Of a DNA stretch of 22,091 nucleotides, positions 1-7,672 are shown piece after piece. Numbering within the stretch: position 1 is the stretch's first letter; each line of letters begins with the position of its first letter. Below the pieces are notes generated by a model. It did no database searches and was not told the DNA's origin. It saw only the letters and a program-made list of their open reading frames with translations. Made by a program: the position numbers and the translations under genes. Source of the DNA: JAFGPJ01 sp964439135 (GTDB lineage: Bacteria > Planctomycetota > Phycisphaerae > Sedimentisphaerales > Anaerobacaceae); NCBI GenBank assembly GCA_964439135.1, contig CAYTNN010000058.1, forward strand, positions 1-22,091, read 5' to 3'.

Positions 1-236
1 TTATTGAAAACATTAAGAATATGTTTTTTATAGCACTTATGTTCATCGCACTTTGACCTTTCATATTATCACCTTAAAAAGACTGGCTTTTGACTGCTCA
101 TATTACCTTATTCGCTGCGAGATTGCACAGTATTCTGTAACCCTCGCCTTTGTCGAAGTCCGCGTTTTGTATGGCGGGAGGCTTGCCTTGCTCAAACTTC
201 TTTGATATTCTCTTCTTCACTTGAAAGGTGTTTTTT
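1..236. other. Upstream region, no gene recognised
   Basis: AT-rich sequence leading into the ceramidase-like gene. TTGAC-like hexamers occur near 55-60 and 90-95, but neither has a good -10 box at 16-18 bp, so I do not call a promoter. An antisense open frame covers part of it but resembles no family I know. The only functional element I would defend is the ribosome binding site of the next gene, GAAAGG at 223-228. Confidence 0.4.
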
Positions 237-1646
237 ATGATACGCAAACGCAGAATCCAGCTTATTCTGATAGCTTTTCTTATGGCCGTCGTCGGGTGTT
301 TTGTCGTTTTTATAGGGCCCTGGCCTACGTACAAAAGCGGCTTTAAAGATAAGCGTTATTACAAAGAAGCCCTCGCTGCGATTGAACAACATGGCAAACT
401 TTCCTCCCATAGTACTTCTATAGACCGGTTCGAAGCGGGCTGGGGCTCGCGTTCCATCACACCACCGATAGGTACTCCCCTGGCCGGATTTGGAGACCGC
501 AGGGGCAAACCATCGACCGGCGTGCACGATGAAATCTTCGTCAAGGCTCTGGCAATCAGCGACGGTACGGATAAAGCCGTGATTGTCGGCTCGGACATGC
601 TAATCGTCCCCGAGAACGTGGCCGAGCTGGTTCGGATCCGTGTTTCTGAGCAAACGACGCTCACGGCGAATGATATCCTTTTCAATGCCAGCCACAATCA
701 TTCAGGCCCCGGTGCATTTGCCCCTGGGCTTGCCTCGAAGGCTTTCAACGGGCCATACGATCCGAACATTCCCGGTTTCTTAGCCGGAGCTTTTACAGAA
801 GCAATAATCGAGGCCTGCCGGTCGCTGGAGCCGGCCAAAATGATGCATGGTAGCCTGGACGCTCCGGAGTATATCAGGAATCGCACCCGCAAAAACGGCA
901 CGGTCGACAGTGAACTGAGCTATATGCTTATCGAGCAACAAGACGGCGACCGCTGTTTCCTGGTAAGTTACTCCGCACATCCGACCATTCTCGGCGCAGA
1001 CAATATGCAGTTCACAGGCGAATATCCGGGTTTCCTCATGCGCCATATTACGGAACAGACTGGTGCCGAGGCGATTTATCTCGGTGGATCCGTCGGCAGC
1101 ATGAGCCATCGAGCTCCCGAAGGAGAGGACTCCTTTGAACGCTGCCGCGCCATGGGCACTGCGTTGGCGGATAAGGTGCTCCAAGCGGTTGCAGATACCA
1201 CACTTTTTAAGGATAAGGTGGACGTTGCATCCATTGGGATTCCTATCCGACTGCCGCCATTTCAACTTCGTCTCAATGAAAACTGGCGCATATCGAAATT
1301 CTTGTTTCCTGTTCTTGGCATTGATGCAGATGGCTGGATGCATGCCGTGCGAATTGGAGATATCGCGCTGGTGGGTACGCCGGCCGACTTCTGCGGAGAA
1401 ATCAGCGTGGACCTGAAGTCACGGACGCGAAACCGCATTCGCAATCTCTGGGTGCTGAGCTTCAATGGTGACTATGCCGGATACATTTCGCCCGACAGAT
1501 ACTACTACGACAAGGATGAGAAAGGTGGCTACGGGTATGAGAGAGGTACTATGTCATGGATCGGGCCGGACCAGGAAGCTTTCACTGTTTCACTCATCAT
1601 GCACATGATTGATGCGCTATTCCCTGAATCTCACAGGAATCTGTGA
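237..1646 (+). CDS. Membrane-anchored neutral/alkaline ceramidase-family protein
   Basis: Related to neutral/alkaline non-lysosomal ceramidases, zinc amidohydrolases that cut the N-acyl bond of ceramide. Residues about 5-27 form one hydrophobic segment, so the protein is probably anchored in the inner membrane or exported. The domain follows: FEAGWGSRSITPP near 68, then SHNHSGPG with H153 and H155 (the family's zinc-binding SHTHSGPG block), SAHPTILG (second metal His), YLGGSVGSMSH (nucleophile region), and NGDYAGYISP followed by YGYERG near the C-terminus (remaining Glu/Tyr ligands). At about 470 residues it matches the catalytic domain without the long C-terminal domain of the Pseudomonas enzyme. 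I chose ATG 237 over GTG 228 because GAAAGG at 223-228 sits 8 nt before it. Planctomycetes carry many such proteins with unproven substrates, so true ceramidase activity is uncertain. Confidence 0.82.
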   Translation: MIRKRRIQLILIAFLMAVVGCFVVFIGPWPTYKSGFKDKRYYKEALAAIEQHGKLSSHSTSIDRFEAGWGSRSITPPIGTPLAGFGDRRGKPSTGVHDEIFVKALAISDGTDKAVIVGSDMLIVPENVAELVRIRVSEQTTLTANDILFNASHNHSGPGAFAPGLASKAFNGPYDPNIPGFLAGAFTEAIIEACRSLEPAKMMHGSLDAPEYIRNRTRKNGTVDSELSYMLIEQQDGDRCFLVSYSAHPTILGADNMQFTGEYPGFLMRHITEQTGAEAIYLGGSVGSMSHRAPEGEDSFERCRAMGTALADKVLQAVADTTLFKDKVDVASIGIPIRLPPFQLRLNENWRISKFLFPVLGIDADGWMHAVRIGDIALVGTPADFCGEISVDLKSRTRNRIRNLWVLSFNGDYAGYISPDRYYYDKDEKGGYGYERGTMSWIGPDQEAFTVSLIMHMIDALFPESHRNL

Positions 1647-1653
1647 ATTTTCA
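1631..1653 (+). terminator. Weak hairpin overlapping the ceramidase-gene stop
   Basis: TCACAG (1631-1636), loop GAAT, CTGTGA (1641-1646), then ATTTTC. The stem contains the TGA stop codon. A 6-bp stem and four T residues make only a weak intrinsic terminator. Confidence 0.3.
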
Positions 1654-1838
1654 GTCTCTGATGGGCAACCATAAAGCTCTTGGAATGCATGGGAAATTTT
1701 CCGAATAGGCTAACATTGAATATCAACAACAAAACATTGAAATCGCATAAGTTTATAAAGCAGGTAGATTTACGGCTTATATCAATTGTGAATTGCCAGG
1801 AGAATCGAAAAAATTCTGAGTTTGAGCAAGGATTTTCC

Positions 1839-1867
1839 TTGACGGAACACCGCTAATTTCATATAAG
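1839..1867 (+). promoter_or_regulatory. Near-consensus sigma-70 promoter
   Basis: TTGACG (1839-1844), 17-bp spacer, TATAAG (1862-1867): five of six bases match in each box and spacing is ideal. Transcription would start near 1873-1875 and give a leader of about 176 nt before the dockerin-like gene. Confidence 0.65.
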
Positions 1868-1873
1868 AGAGGG

Positions 1874-2049
1874 TTAGTGAGGCTTGTAGCGGGCAGATCG
1901 GCACGCTTTTTTGAGCCTCTGAAGGAAGGAGGTTGCATCAAATCGCAGGGCTCGAAATGCCCCGCGCAGGCGTATCGGATAACGTAATGAAGGCAGAAAG
2001 CGTTATTAATCGTTTCTATATTTATTCTCTTTTATGAAGGAGGAATACT
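1874..2049 (+). ncRNA. Structured 5' leader, candidate cis-regulatory RNA
   Basis: Between the promoter and ATG 2050 lie three consecutive stem-loops. P1: GAGGCT 1879-1884 with AGCCTC 1914-1919, enclosing AGCG 1888-1891 with CGCT 1904-1907. P2: GCAGGGC 1945-1951 with GCCCCGC 1959-1965 (one A-C mismatch, 7-nt loop). P3: ATAACG 1979-1984 with CGTTAT 2001-2006. An orphan AAGGAGG at 1926-1932 has no start codon at proper distance. The true ribosome site AAGGAGG is at 2037-2043. It matches none of the riboswitch consensus sequences I know (checked by eye: c-di-GMP-I, SAM-I). A 26-codon frame from ATG 1957 to TGA 2035-2037 abuts the true ribosome site and could be a leader peptide. Function is inferred from structure only. 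Confidence 0.4.
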
Positions 2050-3486
2050 ATGTTTAAGAAAATGACATGTTTGATTGCTCTTGTCCTGCCGCTGGTTCTG
2101 CTCAATAGTGCCTCGGCGCAAATATTCTGGGACCCCGGCGGATCCGACAATCTCTGGAGCACGGCAACCAACTGGGACACTGATGCCATCCCGACCGATA
2201 TCGATCCGGTTTCTATCGACTATCCGGAGAACACGCATTGCGAAGTCACGGACGGTATTACCGCCGAATGCGAGACACTGAGGGTCGGCAATGGCGGGGG
2301 CACAACATACCTGGATATCAGCGGCGGCTCGCTTACGGCAACCGGGGCCTACATAGGTGTGGATAGTATGACCGGCCACGGCATCCTGAATATGAGCGGC
2401 GGCTTATTTTCCACCGGGGGATTGCAGGTTGGCTGGGTCGGCACCGGGACGCTCAATATGACGGGCGGCACCATCGAGCTAAACGATAACCTGGAGATCC
2501 CCGGCCGGACAGGCACAGGGACTGTGAACCTGCGCGGGGGTACTATCTATGCATCCGATCTCCGCTTAACCTCCGATAAAGGCTTATTGGATATTACTAC
2601 AGGTGTACTCATACTTGACGGCAATGATATAGAAAAAGTTCAACCCTTCATCGACGATGGCTGGCTTGTAGCCTATGGAGACCGGGGCACGCTGAACATT
2701 GATTATAACGTCACGAATGAAGGTAAAACGACGGTGTCGGCCACGTCACTGCTTAATCCGGTTCCGGCCGACGGTGTAACAATAGCACCCGGCGAGGTGA
2801 CGCTGAGCTGGACTATGCTTGATCCGCTTTTGCCCGGTGACACGGTGACAGTTGATGTTTACTTCACCGACGATATAGAATTGCTGGAAGAATTTACCGA
2901 TCCGACCGCCATTCAGATTGTCAGCAATCAGAACGTGACTTCCGCCGTCGTTCAGACCCAGGCAAAGAAGCAGTACTACTGGGCCGTGGATAGTTATGTG
3001 TTCCCTGGTGCCGCTCCGGCTTTGGGACCTATCTTCAGTTTCACTGTAGATAATCTGCCTCCGAGAGTGGACGCCGGCGCCGATATTGTAACCTGGCTGC
3101 AAGACGGCACGAGGACCGGGAATCTGGACGCAACCGTCATTGATGAGGAAGCTACTTCTGTGCAGTGGTCGGTGATTAGTGAACCGAATGAAGGGACGGC
3201 CGTTATTGAGGACGGCACTGCCGAGGATACGAGTGTTACCCTGTCGGCCGTGGGAGAGTATGTCCTGGAACTGCTGGCCACTGACGGCGAATACTCAGGT
3301 TCGGATACCGTTACGATCAACGTGTATAACGACAGTTGTGAAGCCGCCCAGTCACTGCCGGACTACGTACCGATAGTGGGCGATCTCAATGGGGACTGCC
3401 TGGTCAATGATGCCGACATGGCGTTGCTGGAAGAAAACTGGCTTAAGGATAATTCACTCACTGATGACTGGTACACAATCGATTGA
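2050..3486 (+). CDS. Secreted beta-repeat protein with dockerin-like C-terminus
   Basis: Predicted extracellular protein of 478 residues. A Sec signal peptide with hydrophobic core covers residues 5-20, with likely cleavage after SASA (about 23). Residues about 25-50 hold the FWDPGGSDNLWSTATNW opening typical of autotransporter-like beta-helix passengers, and about 80-175 hold short repeats of the type LNMSGGL, LNMTGGTI, VNLRGGTI. Residues about 235-335 look like a fibronectin/Ig-type domain and 340-430 like a PKD-type domain (PPRVDAGADI start). The C-terminus has GDLNGDCLVNDADMALL, one EF-hand-like dockerin half-repeat, and ends soon after (SLTDDWYTID). Planctomycetes use such tails widely, and their binding partner is mostly unknown. 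The start is fixed by AAGGAGG at 2037-2043. Promoter, leader and terminator suggest a well-expressed single-gene unit. The exact role is unknown. Confidence 0.8.
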   Translation: MFKKMTCLIALVLPLVLLNSASAQIFWDPGGSDNLWSTATNWDTDAIPTDIDPVSIDYPENTHCEVTDGITAECETLRVGNGGGTTYLDISGGSLTATGAYIGVDSMTGHGILNMSGGLFSTGGLQVGWVGTGTLNMTGGTIELNDNLEIPGRTGTGTVNLRGGTIYASDLRLTSDKGLLDITTGVLILDGNDIEKVQPFIDDGWLVAYGDRGTLNIDYNVTNEGKTTVSATSLLNPVPADGVTIAPGEVTLSWTMLDPLLPGDTVTVDVYFTDDIELLEEFTDPTAIQIVSNQNVTSAVVQTQAKKQYYWAVDSYVFPGAAPALGPIFSFTVDNLPPRVDAGADIVTWLQDGTRTGNLDATVIDEEATSVQWSVISEPNEGTAVIEDGTAEDTSVTLSAVGEYVLELLATDGEYSGSDTVTINVYNDSCEAAQSLPDYVPIVGDLNGDCLVNDADMALLEENWLKDNSLTDDWYTID

Positions 3487-3512
3487 CGGGGAATATTATA
3501 GATTTTAGCTTA

Positions 3513-3556
3513 CCGAGGCGTTTGATATCCGTATCAAACGCCTCGGCTCATTTTTA
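3513..3556 (+). terminator. Strong rho-independent terminator
   Basis: Perfect 15-bp inverted repeat: 3513-3527 (begins CCGAGGCGTTT) pairs with 3532-3546 around a TCCG loop, followed by CTCATTTTTA. It lies 27 bp after the stop of the dockerin-like gene. The long stem could stop transcription from either side, but the T tract favours the plus strand. Confidence 0.88.
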
Positions 3557-3688
3557 TATGTATCTTAGAGTGAAAGGGGGAATGCGAGAAGACCCGGAGG
3601 TCTGCTGGTAAATGATTCTATGATTTCCTGGTTAAGATGTCAGGAAGTTCCTTTGAAAAATAAATGGATTCGTTGATAAAAGGAGGAT

Positions 3689-3740
3689 GCAGGGCTGAGG
3701 TGCGGAGGGAGAGGAAAAAGCGAGATACCCTCAGCCCTGC
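3689..3740 (+). ncRNA. Long hairpin with purine-rich loop, possible small RNA
   Basis: GCAGGGCTGAGG (3689-3700) pairs perfectly with CCTCAGCCCTGC (3729-3740). The 28-nt loop is almost all purine and holds three GGA triplets (near 3704, 3708 and 3713), and AGGAGGA directly precedes the stem. There is no T tract, so it is not a standard terminator. GGA triplets shown on loops are the binding signature of CsrA/RsmA, and purine-rich loops can also bind ribosomes or anti-SD sequence. No promoter was identified. The strand is assumed from the flanking genes. Confidence 0.3.
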
Positions 3741-3917
3741 GAATGTGCTTTAATTAACAATTAGTATATCAGAAGGATCCACACAAAGCAAGATTTTTTT
3801 TGGCAGAGAATATCATACCGCATGTAGGCATGTGGATAGTATTGATGCCCAGGCAACCATGGTATTACAATGGTCCAGCCAGGCCAGTATTGCTGTGGAC
3901 TATGAACGAAAACAGAG

Positions 3918-3923
3918 TATAAT
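3918..3923 (+). promoter_or_regulatory. TATAAT box directly before the TPR gene
   Basis: A perfect TATAAT lies so that the expected transcription start, about 7 nt after the box, falls on the A of the ATG at 3930. The 17-bp-upstream hexamer (GTGGAC) is a poor -35. No Shine-Dalgarno sequence lies before the ATG, in agreement with a leaderless mRNA. Confidence 0.4.
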
Positions 3924-3929
3924 AGTACC

Positions 3930-5216
3930 ATGAAATTCATCCTGGCAGTACTATTGGTATGGAGTTCGACTCAAACGGAATCTACAGAAGATCCGCAGCT
4001 CAAGGCCTTAAGGACTCAGGAACAACAACTTGCCCAACGACTTCTGCGTGATTTCCCCGAGAGCGAAAACCCCCTGGTTATATTGGGTGATTTTTATCAG
4101 CATCGCGGTCAGACGGATCAGGCCCTGAAGCTCTGGCAGGAGGTCATGAAGAAAGATGCCCGACGTGCCGACGTTTACGACCGCATGGCCAAGGTTGCGT
4201 TTGCAACAAACGATTATGAAGCATCGACCCGATTGTGGCGCATGGCACTACAAATGAATCCTTCTCTGCCAAATCTATACAATAACCTGGCTCGGTCCCT
4301 GATGCAGCTCGGTCAATACCAGGAGGCTCAACAGTTGCTGGAAAAAGAAATTTGCCTCAGCGGTGACAATGCTGCCAACTCTTTACTGCTCGGTGCTGTC
4401 CATCTGGAGCTGCGCCAATATGAGGACGCAGAACGCTGCTACCAAAAAATGCTGGAACTGGATCCGAACAACCCCCATGCCTGCTATGGCCTGTATCAAG
4501 TCTATTCCCGGCTCAAGAATCGTGAAAAGGCGGCCGTATATCTAAAACAGTTCCAACAGGGCAAGTCTCAATGGCGAACGACCAAGAAAGAGACCGTGGT
4601 CCGAAACCTTAGTCAAGCCGATTCCGAAGTCAACTTTTATGCTCGGTGTTTGGCCAGGCTTTGCGCAGACGCCCGGAAGCTCTACATGGCCAAGGGTGAT
4701 CTCCAAACTACGGAATGGCTGCTAACGCAAGCTATTGAGCTTGATCCCAACAGTGTCGCGCACCGCGATGCGCTCATGTCCTTCTACGCAGATGCCGGGC
4801 GGGTGAAGGAGGCCCTGGAGGTATGCAGGGTCATCAAACGCATGGACCCAAACAATATATCCTGCCAGCTTAACCTGGGCCTGCTGGCAGCGCGACTCGG
4901 TCAATTCGCGCAGGCCGAAAAGGCTTTGCTCACGGCCATCGCCATGGCCCCGGCCCAGGCTGACGGTTATCGGGAACTTGCCCAGCTCTACCTGCGGGCA
5001 AAAACCAGACAGGTCGAAGCCCGTGACCTGGCGGCTCAGGCCGTGAAACTCCAGCCGGTGGCTGGCCACTATTTTCTCCTCGGATGGGCCTGCGATGTAA
5101 CAGGTGACCGTGCCCGGGCCCTGGAGGCCCTGCAGCATGCTTTGATCCTTGATCCACAAAACCAGGCCTATCAACAGGTTCTGCAACGGATAACCGCCGA
5201 GGGGACAATTCCATGA
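3930..5216 (+). CDS. Exported TPR-repeat protein
   Basis: A 428-residue tetratricopeptide protein. Residues 1-18 form a short signal-like segment (MKFILAVLLVWSSTQTES). The rest is a chain of roughly ten helix-turn-helix repeats, for example PLVILGDFYQHRGQTDQALK near 47, NLYNNLARSLMQLGQYQEA near 115, CYQKMLELDPNNPHACYGL near 170, and two with the LDPN/MDPN signature near 268 and 305. TPR arrays are protein-binding scaffolds with no catalysis of their own. The stop codon overlaps the start of the FG-GAP gene as ATGA, so the two are translationally coupled and probably act together, perhaps as periplasmic or surface partners. There is no recognisable ribosome site before the ATG. The family is clear, the partner and role unknown. 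Confidence 0.85.
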   Translation: MKFILAVLLVWSSTQTESTEDPQLKALRTQEQQLAQRLLRDFPESENPLVILGDFYQHRGQTDQALKLWQEVMKKDARRADVYDRMAKVAFATNDYEASTRLWRMALQMNPSLPNLYNNLARSLMQLGQYQEAQQLLEKEICLSGDNAANSLLLGAVHLELRQYEDAERCYQKMLELDPNNPHACYGLYQVYSRLKNREKAAVYLKQFQQGKSQWRTTKKETVVRNLSQADSEVNFYARCLARLCADARKLYMAKGDLQTTEWLLTQAIELDPNSVAHRDALMSFYADAGRVKEALEVCRVIKRMDPNNISCQLNLGLLAARLGQFAQAEKALLTAIAMAPAQADGYRELAQLYLRAKTRQVEARDLAAQAVKLQPVAGHYFLLGWACDVTGDRARALEALQHALILDPQNQAYQQVLQRITAEGTIP

Positions 5217-6889
5217 TACGAGCATCCTTTCACCGATCCATACTGGTCACCGCTATCGCTCTGCTGCTCAGTCTGTCAGTTGCCGTCGTACCGGCCCGCC
5301 CCGGACATGCGATTGAATTTCAAGACGTCACCGAGCAAACCGGCATCGCCTTCAAGCACGCCGACGGATCAAGCGGCAGGCGTTACATCGTTGAGGCTAT
5401 GTCTGCAGGCCTGGCCCTGTTTGACTATGATCAGGATGGTGACATCGACATCTACCTGGTCTCCGGCAGCGCCCTGCGAGGAAGCCAATATTCCCCCCCG
5501 CCACGCAACCGGTTGTACCGCAATGAGGGAAACTGGCGATTCACTGACGTTACCGAAACCAGTGGTTTGGGCGACACCGGTCACGGCCTGGCGGTCACAG
5601 TCGGAGATTATGACAATGACGGCGATCGTGATGTCTACATTACCAACTTCGGGCCCAATGCTCTTTACCGCAACAACGGCGACGGAACCTTTACGAATGT
5701 CACCAAGGCGGCAGGAGTCGCCGACGGATTCAAAGTCGGCGCTGGGACCAACTTCTTAGACATAGAAGGTGACGGTGACCTGGATCTATTTGTCTCAAGC
5801 TACATCCACTTTACCTATGACAACCACGTGTTGGGCAAGGCCCGCGGTTATCCCGCTTATGTGGGGCCGCGGGTATATAACCTCACTCCCGACGCTTTGT
5901 ACCGCAATAACGGCGACGGAACTTTTACCGATATCAGTCTGGCCTCGGGTATTGCTCATAGTCTCGGATCGGGCATGGGAACTGTGTGTGCGGATTATGA
6001 CCATGACGGTGATACCGATATCTTCGTGGCCAATGATAATTCCCCTGATTTTCTCTTTGCCAACAACGGAGCCGGCCTTTTCACCGAGTGCGGCACCCTG
6101 GCCGGCATTGCCTACGACCTCTACGGCAACGAGATGGGAAGCATGGGTGTAGACTGTGCTGACTATGACAATGACGGCCACCTGGATTTCTATGTCACCT
6201 CCTACCAGGATCAAATGGCCCACCTCTACCGAAATCTGGGCGACGGATTTTTCGAAGATAAAACTCTGGCCAGCGGGGCCGGAGCCGGCACCGGCGGTAA
6301 CGTGACCTGGGGAAATGGTTTTGCCGACTTTGACCATGACGGTGATCGTGATTTGTTTGTGGCCGTAGGACATATGGATGACAACGTTGCCCAGTGGGAC
6401 CAAAGGACAAGCTATGCCGCTCACAATCTTGTCTTGATGAATATAGGTAACGGCAGGTTCGTGGATATATCACAGGATTGTGGAGAGGGACTCAAAGTGG
6501 CACACAGCAGTCGCGGGTGTGGTCTGGATGATCTGGACAATGATGGCGATATTGATATTGTGGTCCTTAACACCCGCAGTGAACCTACGATCCTGCGTAA
6601 TAACTCATCCTCTCAAGGCCACTGGCTACAAATCCGTTTACGCGGCACCCGCACCAACCGCGACGGCATCGGAGCTTGTGTGAAACTCGTGGCCAAGGAC
6701 ATGAGTTTGATTGACGAAGTCCATAGCGGGCGGGGCTATCAAAGTCACTACGGGATGCGTCTCCATTTTGGTTTGGGAAACCACACTAAGATCGACTACG
6801 TGGAGGTCCGTTGGATTGGAGGAAAGGTAGAGGTATTTCGGAACATCGAAATAGATCGGTTGATTACCCTAACCGAAGGTGATTCGTAG
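5213..6889 (+). CDS. Exported FG-GAP/VCBS propeller with ASPIC-UnbV domain (CRTAC1 family)
   Basis: A 558-residue exported protein. A Sec signal peptide spans residues 1-33 (hydrophobic core TAIALLLSLSVAVV). Next come about seven FG-GAP blades, each with a calcium-loop signature: YDQDGDIDIYL, YDNDGDRDVYI, IEGDGDLDLFV, YDHDGDTDIFV, YDNDGHLDFYV, FDHDGDRDLFV, LDNDGDIDIVV, with linkers such as LYRNNGDGTFT. The C-terminal 90 residues, from GHWLQIRLRGTRTNRDGIGA to ITLTEGDS, form the ASPIC/UnbV domain that usually ends these proteins, and the length is normal for CRTAC1-type proteins. Such propellers are integrin-alpha-like adhesion or binding modules that bind calcium. Start ATG 5213 overlaps the stop of the TPR gene by 4 nt. 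The TPR plus CRTAC1 couple recurs in planctomycetes, as I recall, but its function is not established. Confidence 0.9.
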   Translation: MIRASFHRSILVTAIALLLSLSVAVVPARPGHAIEFQDVTEQTGIAFKHADGSSGRRYIVEAMSAGLALFDYDQDGDIDIYLVSGSALRGSQYSPPPRNRLYRNEGNWRFTDVTETSGLGDTGHGLAVTVGDYDNDGDRDVYITNFGPNALYRNNGDGTFTNVTKAAGVADGFKVGAGTNFLDIEGDGDLDLFVSSYIHFTYDNHVLGKARGYPAYVGPRVYNLTPDALYRNNGDGTFTDISLASGIAHSLGSGMGTVCADYDHDGDTDIFVANDNSPDFLFANNGAGLFTECGTLAGIAYDLYGNEMGSMGVDCADYDNDGHLDFYVTSYQDQMAHLYRNLGDGFFEDKTLASGAGAGTGGNVTWGNGFADFDHDGDRDLFVAVGHMDDNVAQWDQRTSYAAHNLVLMNIGNGRFVDISQDCGEGLKVAHSSRGCGLDDLDNDGDIDIVVLNTRSEPTILRNNSSSQGHWLQIRLRGTRTNRDGIGACVKLVAKDMSLIDEVHSGRGYQSHYGMRLHFGLGNHTKIDYVEVRWIGGKVEVFRNIEIDRLITLTEGDS

Positions 6890-7195
6890 CCTTGCATTAG
6901 CTGTCTCCCTGGGTGGCAATTTTAACGACGTCAGCGAAGCCACACAAGACTCGGATGGATCTCCGAGCAACGACCACCGTATGTCGCAAGACAGAGTCAA
7001 CATTTGTGTATATTCATTGTTTGTTAGATTTGGTAAATGCTGCTCCAACATTGTAAGTGATTTGTAGTCATTAACGTGCAAAAGTGGGGCCGTTTTTGGG
7101 GCGAGAAGTGTGCCATCATCATCGAATGAGAGCGGTAGAAAAACGTAAATTGATGTATGTTTGTGTCTCTACTGTCGAGTCAAAATTCATCTTCT
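6890..7195. other. 306-bp convergent intergenic region
   Basis: It separates the end of the CRTAC1 gene (plus) from the end of the hydrogenase protease gene (minus). It holds a small hairpin, CTCGGA (6950-6955) with TCCGAG (6962-6967), without a T tract. I see no convincing bidirectional terminator and no gene. Confidence 0.5.
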
Positions 7196-7657
7196 TCATG
7201 TTCTATCGAGTTCTTTCAGAATGGTTTGAACGTATTGTTGGATATTGTTTTCCAGCTTGCTCGTTAGTCCTTCGCCATGAGTTATTTCCTTCGGCTCGAT
7301 GCCGAAGATTACGATGTCATCAGGGCATTGACCCAAACGGCGCGACAACTCAAGTGTATTAAGCAAATCACCCTCGTGCAGGGAGTAACGCATACGCACC
7401 TTCAGCGAACGGACCTGTCCGGGCGTGAAGCGATGCATCAGGCCAGGGGCTTGTCCCATAATCGCACAATCGACAAATACGATTTTCTCTCGCCCCTCGA
7501 TAGCATGTATTACAGAAAGTCCCCCTGTTCCGAGATCCATAACTTCGACATCGGGACTGTCGGCAAGATGAACTGACAATTCCGAAGCCAGACGTATTCC
7601 GATTCCTTCGTCCCGCATCAAAGGATTACCAAGACAGATGATGAGTATCGGCTTCAT
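7196..7657 (-). CDS. [NiFe] hydrogenase maturation protease (peptidase M52)
   Basis: Cytoplasmic endopeptidase that clips the C-terminal tail from the nickel-loaded hydrogenase large subunit, the last step of active-site assembly. The 153-residue length is typical of the HybD/HycI/HyaD family. The N-terminus has ILIICLGNPLMRDEGIG, with E17 equivalent to the nickel-sensing Glu16 of HybD. D63 in VDCA and H94 in YSLHEGD match the other two ligands (Asp62 and His93 in HybD). The family FGIEP motif occurs near 118. It lies 15 bp after hydA and is the last gene of the hydrogenase operon, so its substrate is surely the HydA tail. Confidence 0.93.
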   Translation of the reverse strand: MKPILIICLGNPLMRDEGIGIRLASELSVHLADSPDVEVMDLGTGGLSVIHAIEGREKIVFVDCAIMGQAPGLMHRFTPGQVRSLKVRMRYSLHEGDLLNTLELSRRLGQCPDDIVIFGIEPKEITHGEGLTSKLENNIQQYVQTILKELDRT

Positions 7658-7672
7658 TAGAGCAAAATCAGC

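Larger units (their letters stand above)
1647..2049. other. 403-bp intergenic region
   Basis: The first part (1654-1838) is AT-rich with nothing I recognise. The second part holds the promoter at 1839-1867 and the structured leader, listed separately. No coding frame of recognisable family is present on either strand. Confidence 0.55.
3487..3929. other. 443-bp intergenic region rich in inverted repeats
   Basis: Besides the terminator it holds AGACC-CGGA-GGTCT near 3594-3607, TTCCTG (3625-3630) with CAGGAA (3641-3646), and the 12-bp repeat at 3689-3740 listed separately. The rest (about 3741-3917) is AT-rich without recognised genes. No frame longer than the shadows of neighbours has family character. 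Confidence 0.5.

Noticed and set aside
98..334. Minus-strand open frame of 78 codons at the left end
   Set aside because: It is opposite the start of the ceramidase-like gene, resembles no family and has no ribosome site.
5795..6424. Minus-strand open frame of 209 codons
   Set aside because: It is the complement of the repeated FG-GAP blades. The repetitive VIV-rich sequence is the mirror of the DGD repeats.
6879..7067. Plus-strand open frame of 62 codons overlapping the end of the CRTAC1 gene
   Set aside because: The composition looks random, with no ribosome site and no domain. It most likely reflects chance.
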